The notes under the pieces are model-generated. The model was not told the DNA's origin. It did not search any database and saw nothing but the letters and a program-made list of their open reading frames with translations. A program made the position numbers and the translations under genes. A stretch of DNA of 8,473 bases from Porphyromonadaceae bacterium UBA4277 (GTDB lineage Bacteria > Bacteroidota > Bacteroidia > Bacteroidales > Muribaculaceae): contig DGVT01000090.1 of NCBI GenBank assembly GCA_002395965.1, positions 1-8,473 on the forward strand, read 5' to 3'. Of the stretch, positions 5,981 through 8,473 are shown in pieces (within the stretch, counting starts at the first letter, position 1; each line of letters begins with the position of its first letter).

Positions 5981-6042
5981 GGGCTTGTAAACTAATAATT
6001 GCGAATTTGCCAAATAAGAAACAGCCACAACTTGAGGATTAA

Positions 6043-6090
6043 TGGGTTCTGTCCTTATGAGTGACTCTAAAAAACAAAATTTAGAACCCA
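6043..6090 (+). repeat. Inverted repeat in the leader of the second adhesin gene
   Basis: TGGGTTCT at 6043-6050 is the exact reverse complement of AGAACCCA at 6083-6090, with 32 bases between them. A smaller palindrome, GAGTGACTC, sits inside at 6059-6067. If the predicted promoter is right, both arms are transcribed, and the resulting stem-loop would end 21 bases before the start codon at 6112. It could be an mRNA leader structure or a protein-binding site. No T-run follows, so it is not a terminator. An 8-bp match over this distance could also be chance. Confidence 0.45.
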
Positions 6091-6111
6091 CGATAAACTA
6101 AAAAAACTATT

Positions 6112-8463
6112 ATGAAGAAATTCTTAACCATTTCAATGGCGCTCATGCTTGCCGCAACCGGTGCATGGGCAATCAAGGCCAAAGTTGACACTACGACCAA
6201 GGTCAAGAAGCAAATCGAGGTTGCCGACAAAGAATTTGGCACCACCACCATCAAGACTCTGCGTGCAGTAGGCGCAAAGGCTCCTGAGGGTGCAGTCACA
6301 GTTCCTTATTTCAACACCTTTGATACCGATGAGGAAATAGCTCAGTTATCGCTTTACGACGCTAACAACGATGGAACAACATGGGGTCTCGCCACAGTAT
6401 CAGGTGGTGGTTATGAAGCAGCGTATAGCTATAGCTCTACTAATGCTGCCGACGACTACCTCATGCTGCCTCCCATGCAGCTCGCTGCCGGCATAAGCTA
6501 CAAGTTTGCCATCGATGTACGCTCACGCTCTACTAGCTATGTAGAGCGCTTCGAGGTGGTGCTCCTGGATGAGGACCTTAATATCACTCCTGTGCAGACG
6601 GTGATTGCTGCCACCGATGTAACAAGTGCAGTCTATTCAACCTTCTCTAACGACAATTTCACCGTGGCAGAGACCGGCTACTATACATTTGCCATTCACG
6701 CCATCTCCGAAGCCGACATGTGGGCACTCTATGTTGACAATGTGGCTGTGACTGCCAATATCGACAACGACCTGGCTATTAACCTCAGTGCTCCTGCCAC
6801 TGTTAAGGCCGGTCAAACTGTGACTGCCACCGCCACCGTGACCAACGCCGGTGGAAATGCTGCTCAGAACTACGTCGTGTCGATCACCGAGGGCAACTTT
6901 GCACTCATGAATCAGATTGTTGATGAGGAATTGGTTCCCGGTGCTACTAAGAGCTTCACAGTAGAAGTTCCCACCACCGTATTCGATGACGAGAAGGTAA
7001 TCACCCTTGTGGCTCAAGTGACCTATGATGCCGACGAGAACGAGAGCAACAACAGCGCCGAAGCTTCCACAACGGTTGAGGCCAGCAACGTGAATGCTCC
7101 CGAGAACCTCACTGGCGAGGGTGCCGAAGGCGGAGCAATTGAGCTCAGCTGGACAATGCCCGCAGCGCCCGAGGTTTATACCGAGGACTTTGAGAACACC
7201 GAGGTCTTCCCCGAGTTCGATCTGGGTGGCATCACCACCAGCGTGCACAACGGCGCAATAGGCGAGTGGACTCTCTATGACGCCAATGGAACTGCAACCT
7301 ACGGCTACAGCAGCGTAGAAGTGCCCAATCTTGGCTCGGCAATGGCATGGATTGTGTTCGCACCTAATTCATCTCTTATCAGCCAAAACCTGATGGACAC
7401 TCAGGCTCCCCACAGTGGCTTCCAGGCTATGGCATCTTACTGTGTAACCGAGGGCGCTACCGACCACTGGCTGATCTCGCCCGAACTCACCGGCGAAGCA
7501 CAGACCATCAGCTTCTACGCTCGCGAACTCACCGACCAGTATGGAGCTGAGACCTTCGAGGTGCTGGCTTCTTCTACCGACAACGTTTCGACCAACTTCA
7601 CTCAGGTAGCATCACTCTCGAGCGCCACCACCGACTGGGCCGAATACACCGCTGACCTCCCCGAGGGCACCAAGTATTTCGCCATCCGCCACACTTCTAA
7701 CGACATCTTTGCACTCTTCGTCGACGACATCACTTGCAAGACCGCCAATCCTCCTGCAGGCACAGTGCCCGACGCATTCAATATCTACCTGGATGGTGAG
7801 TTTATTGCCACTGTTGAAGGCGACGTCAACACCTATACCATCGAGGGAGCTGAGGAAGGCGGACACGTATGCTCGGTAACCGCAGTTTATGGTGAGACCG
7901 AGTCGGCACCCGTTTCGGTCGATGTCACAGTTCCCGAGGCTGCTGCTGAGCTCAGCGAGTTCTACCTCGTTGGCTCGTTCAACGGCTGGAACTGGGAGAG
8001 CGAGGAAGGACGTCTGGCTATGACCGAGGGCAATGGCGGCTACACAGTTACTCTCGACCTCGTCGCCAACGATGAGTTCAAGATCATCACTCCCAATGAG
8101 GAAGATCCCACCGGCTACACTTGGTTTGGTGGAGTTGACGAGAATCAGGTTGGCTACTTCTTAGTAAACCAAGAATTGCTGAATACCGGCATCACTCTGA
8201 CTCAAGGCTCTAACTTCCGCATGGCCGAAACCGGTAACTACACTATCACCATCAAGGAAGCTCCCATTACCTTCAACGGTATCAAGGCTCCGTTTATGAT
8301 GGAGGTGGCTAAGAATCCCGAAACTTATACTGCCATCAGCGACATCAACGCTGGCAAGGTTGCCGATAAGAACTGGTACAACATCCACGGCATGAAGCTC
8401 CAGGGTGTTCCCACCCAGCCCGGCATCTACGTCAACGGCGGCCGCAAAGTCGTGGTTAAGTGA
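6112..8463 (+). CDS. Secreted multidomain adhesin-like protein (CARDB, interrupted Fn3, SusE/F-like C-terminus)
   Basis: The predicted protein has 783 residues. A Sec signal peptide covers residues 1-20 (MKKFLTISMALMLAATGAWA), with no lipobox Cys, followed by a Lys/Thr-rich linker to about 62. Next come a beta-sandwich of cleaved-adhesin/MAM-like pattern (about 64-215, ending WALYVDNVAVTA) and a CARDB-like Ig domain (about 220-323, with VKAGQTVTATATVTNAGG and DENESNNSA). An Fn3 starts at about 327 and appears to be split by a cleaved-adhesin domain (354-551; DHWLISP at 451-457, KYFAIRHTS). It resumes at 552 with AFNIYLDGEFIATV and ends near 608. The last 170 residues (614-783) are a SusE/F- or CBM-like GSFNGWN domain plus a short tail ending VNGGRKVVVK, nearly identical to the end of the upstream protein. 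No enzyme domain is visible. It is probably a surface-exposed or secreted binding protein; ligand unknown. Confidence 0.88.
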   Translation: MKKFLTISMALMLAATGAWAIKAKVDTTTKVKKQIEVADKEFGTTTIKTLRAVGAKAPEGAVTVPYFNTFDTDEEIAQLSLYDANNDGTTWGLATVSGGGYEAAYSYSSTNAADDYLMLPPMQLAAGISYKFAIDVRSRSTSYVERFEVVLLDEDLNITPVQTVIAATDVTSAVYSTFSNDNFTVAETGYYTFAIHAISEADMWALYVDNVAVTANIDNDLAINLSAPATVKAGQTVTATATVTNAGGNAAQNYVVSITEGNFALMNQIVDEELVPGATKSFTVEVPTTVFDDEKVITLVAQVTYDADENESNNSAEASTTVEASNVNAPENLTGEGAEGGAIELSWTMPAAPEVYTEDFENTEVFPEFDLGGITTSVHNGAIGEWTLYDANGTATYGYSSVEVPNLGSAMAWIVFAPNSSLISQNLMDTQAPHSGFQAMASYCVTEGATDHWLISPELTGEAQTISFYARELTDQYGAETFEVLASSTDNVSTNFTQVASLSSATTDWAEYTADLPEGTKYFAIRHTSNDIFALFVDDITCKTANPPAGTVPDAFNIYLDGEFIATVEGDVNTYTIEGAEEGGHVCSVTAVYGETESAPVSVDVTVPEAAAELSEFYLVGSFNGWNWESEEGRLAMTEGNGGYTVTLDLVANDEFKIITPNEEDPTGYTWFGGVDENQVGYFLVNQELLNTGITLTQGSNFRMAETGNYTITIKEAPITFNGIKAPFMMEVAKNPETYTAISDINAGKVADKNWYNIHGMKLQGVPTQPGIYVNGGRKVVVK
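7951..8460 (+). repeat. C-terminal module duplicated from (or to) the upstream gene
   Basis: This segment encodes residues 614-783 of the second large protein and matches 5169-5672 (residues 1010-1177 of the first). Aligning by eye I count about 19 substitutions and one two-residue insertion (the ETY/TAISD region), so roughly 90 percent identity. The DNA is also about 90 percent identical, with a 47-base perfect stretch at 5316-5362 and 8098-8144. The rest of the two proteins is not comparably similar. The final eight or so codons (NGG-KVVVK) keep the protein sequence but use largely different codons. Confidence 0.85.
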
Positions 8464-8473
8464 GTGAGGAACT

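Noticed and set aside
5801..5995. 64-residue plus-strand frame between the adhesin genes
   Set aside because: It spans the predicted promoter of the next gene, its composition changes abruptly, and no domain is visible.
2142..8463. Gingipain-like protease or other enzyme activity
   Set aside because: Only the adhesin-type domains are shared with gingipains; no caspase-like catalytic domain or other active-site motif is visible in either protein.

Overview
The window looks like a chromosomal segment of a gut-type member of the order Bacteroidales (Bacteroidota). A Muribaculaceae- or Prevotella-like organism is my best guess, but the family cannot be fixed from this sequence. Four things support this. 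Both large genes are preceded by the Bacteroidota -33/-7 promoter (TTTG, 19 nt, TAnnTTTG or a one-base variant). Start codons sit behind A/T-rich leaders rather than Shine-Dalgarno sites. The secreted proteins are built from Fn3, cleaved-adhesin and SusE/F-like modules. Both end in a short C-terminal motif of the kind common in Bacteroidales surface proteins. All five genes are on the + strand.

Region 1 (1-262) has no convincing gene and is dense in repeats. It holds palindromes sharing a GGATTnnnAATCC-type core, three copies of a 33-bp tandem repeat, and then an 8-bp tandem repeat (GTTTACTY) that runs nearly up to the first start codon.

Region 2 (263-1922) is a compact housekeeping cluster, probably one transcript: a small SRPBCC-like protein of unknown function, recX (RecA modulator), and a ComF-family phosphoribosyltransferase whose start lies inside the end of recX. 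It is more GC-rich than the intergenic DNA around it.

Region 3 (1923-8463) holds two tandem genes for large secreted modular proteins of 1177 and 783 residues. Each has its own predicted promoter, and a strong intrinsic terminator follows the first. Both have Sec signal peptides, several beta-sandwich modules and Fn3 domains that appear to be interrupted by cleaved-adhesin-type domains. Both end in an almost identical module of about 168-170 residues: a SusE/F- or CBM-like 'GSFNGWN' domain followed by a short Gly-Ile-Tyr/Lys-rich tail. They are probably cell-surface or secreted adhesins or glycan/protein-binding proteins. No catalytic domain is recognisable in either.

I see no phage, CRISPR array, restriction or other defence system, and no complete RNA gene. 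The most interesting material is the layered repeat region at the left end, the nested-domain architecture of the two adhesins, and their shared C-terminal module.
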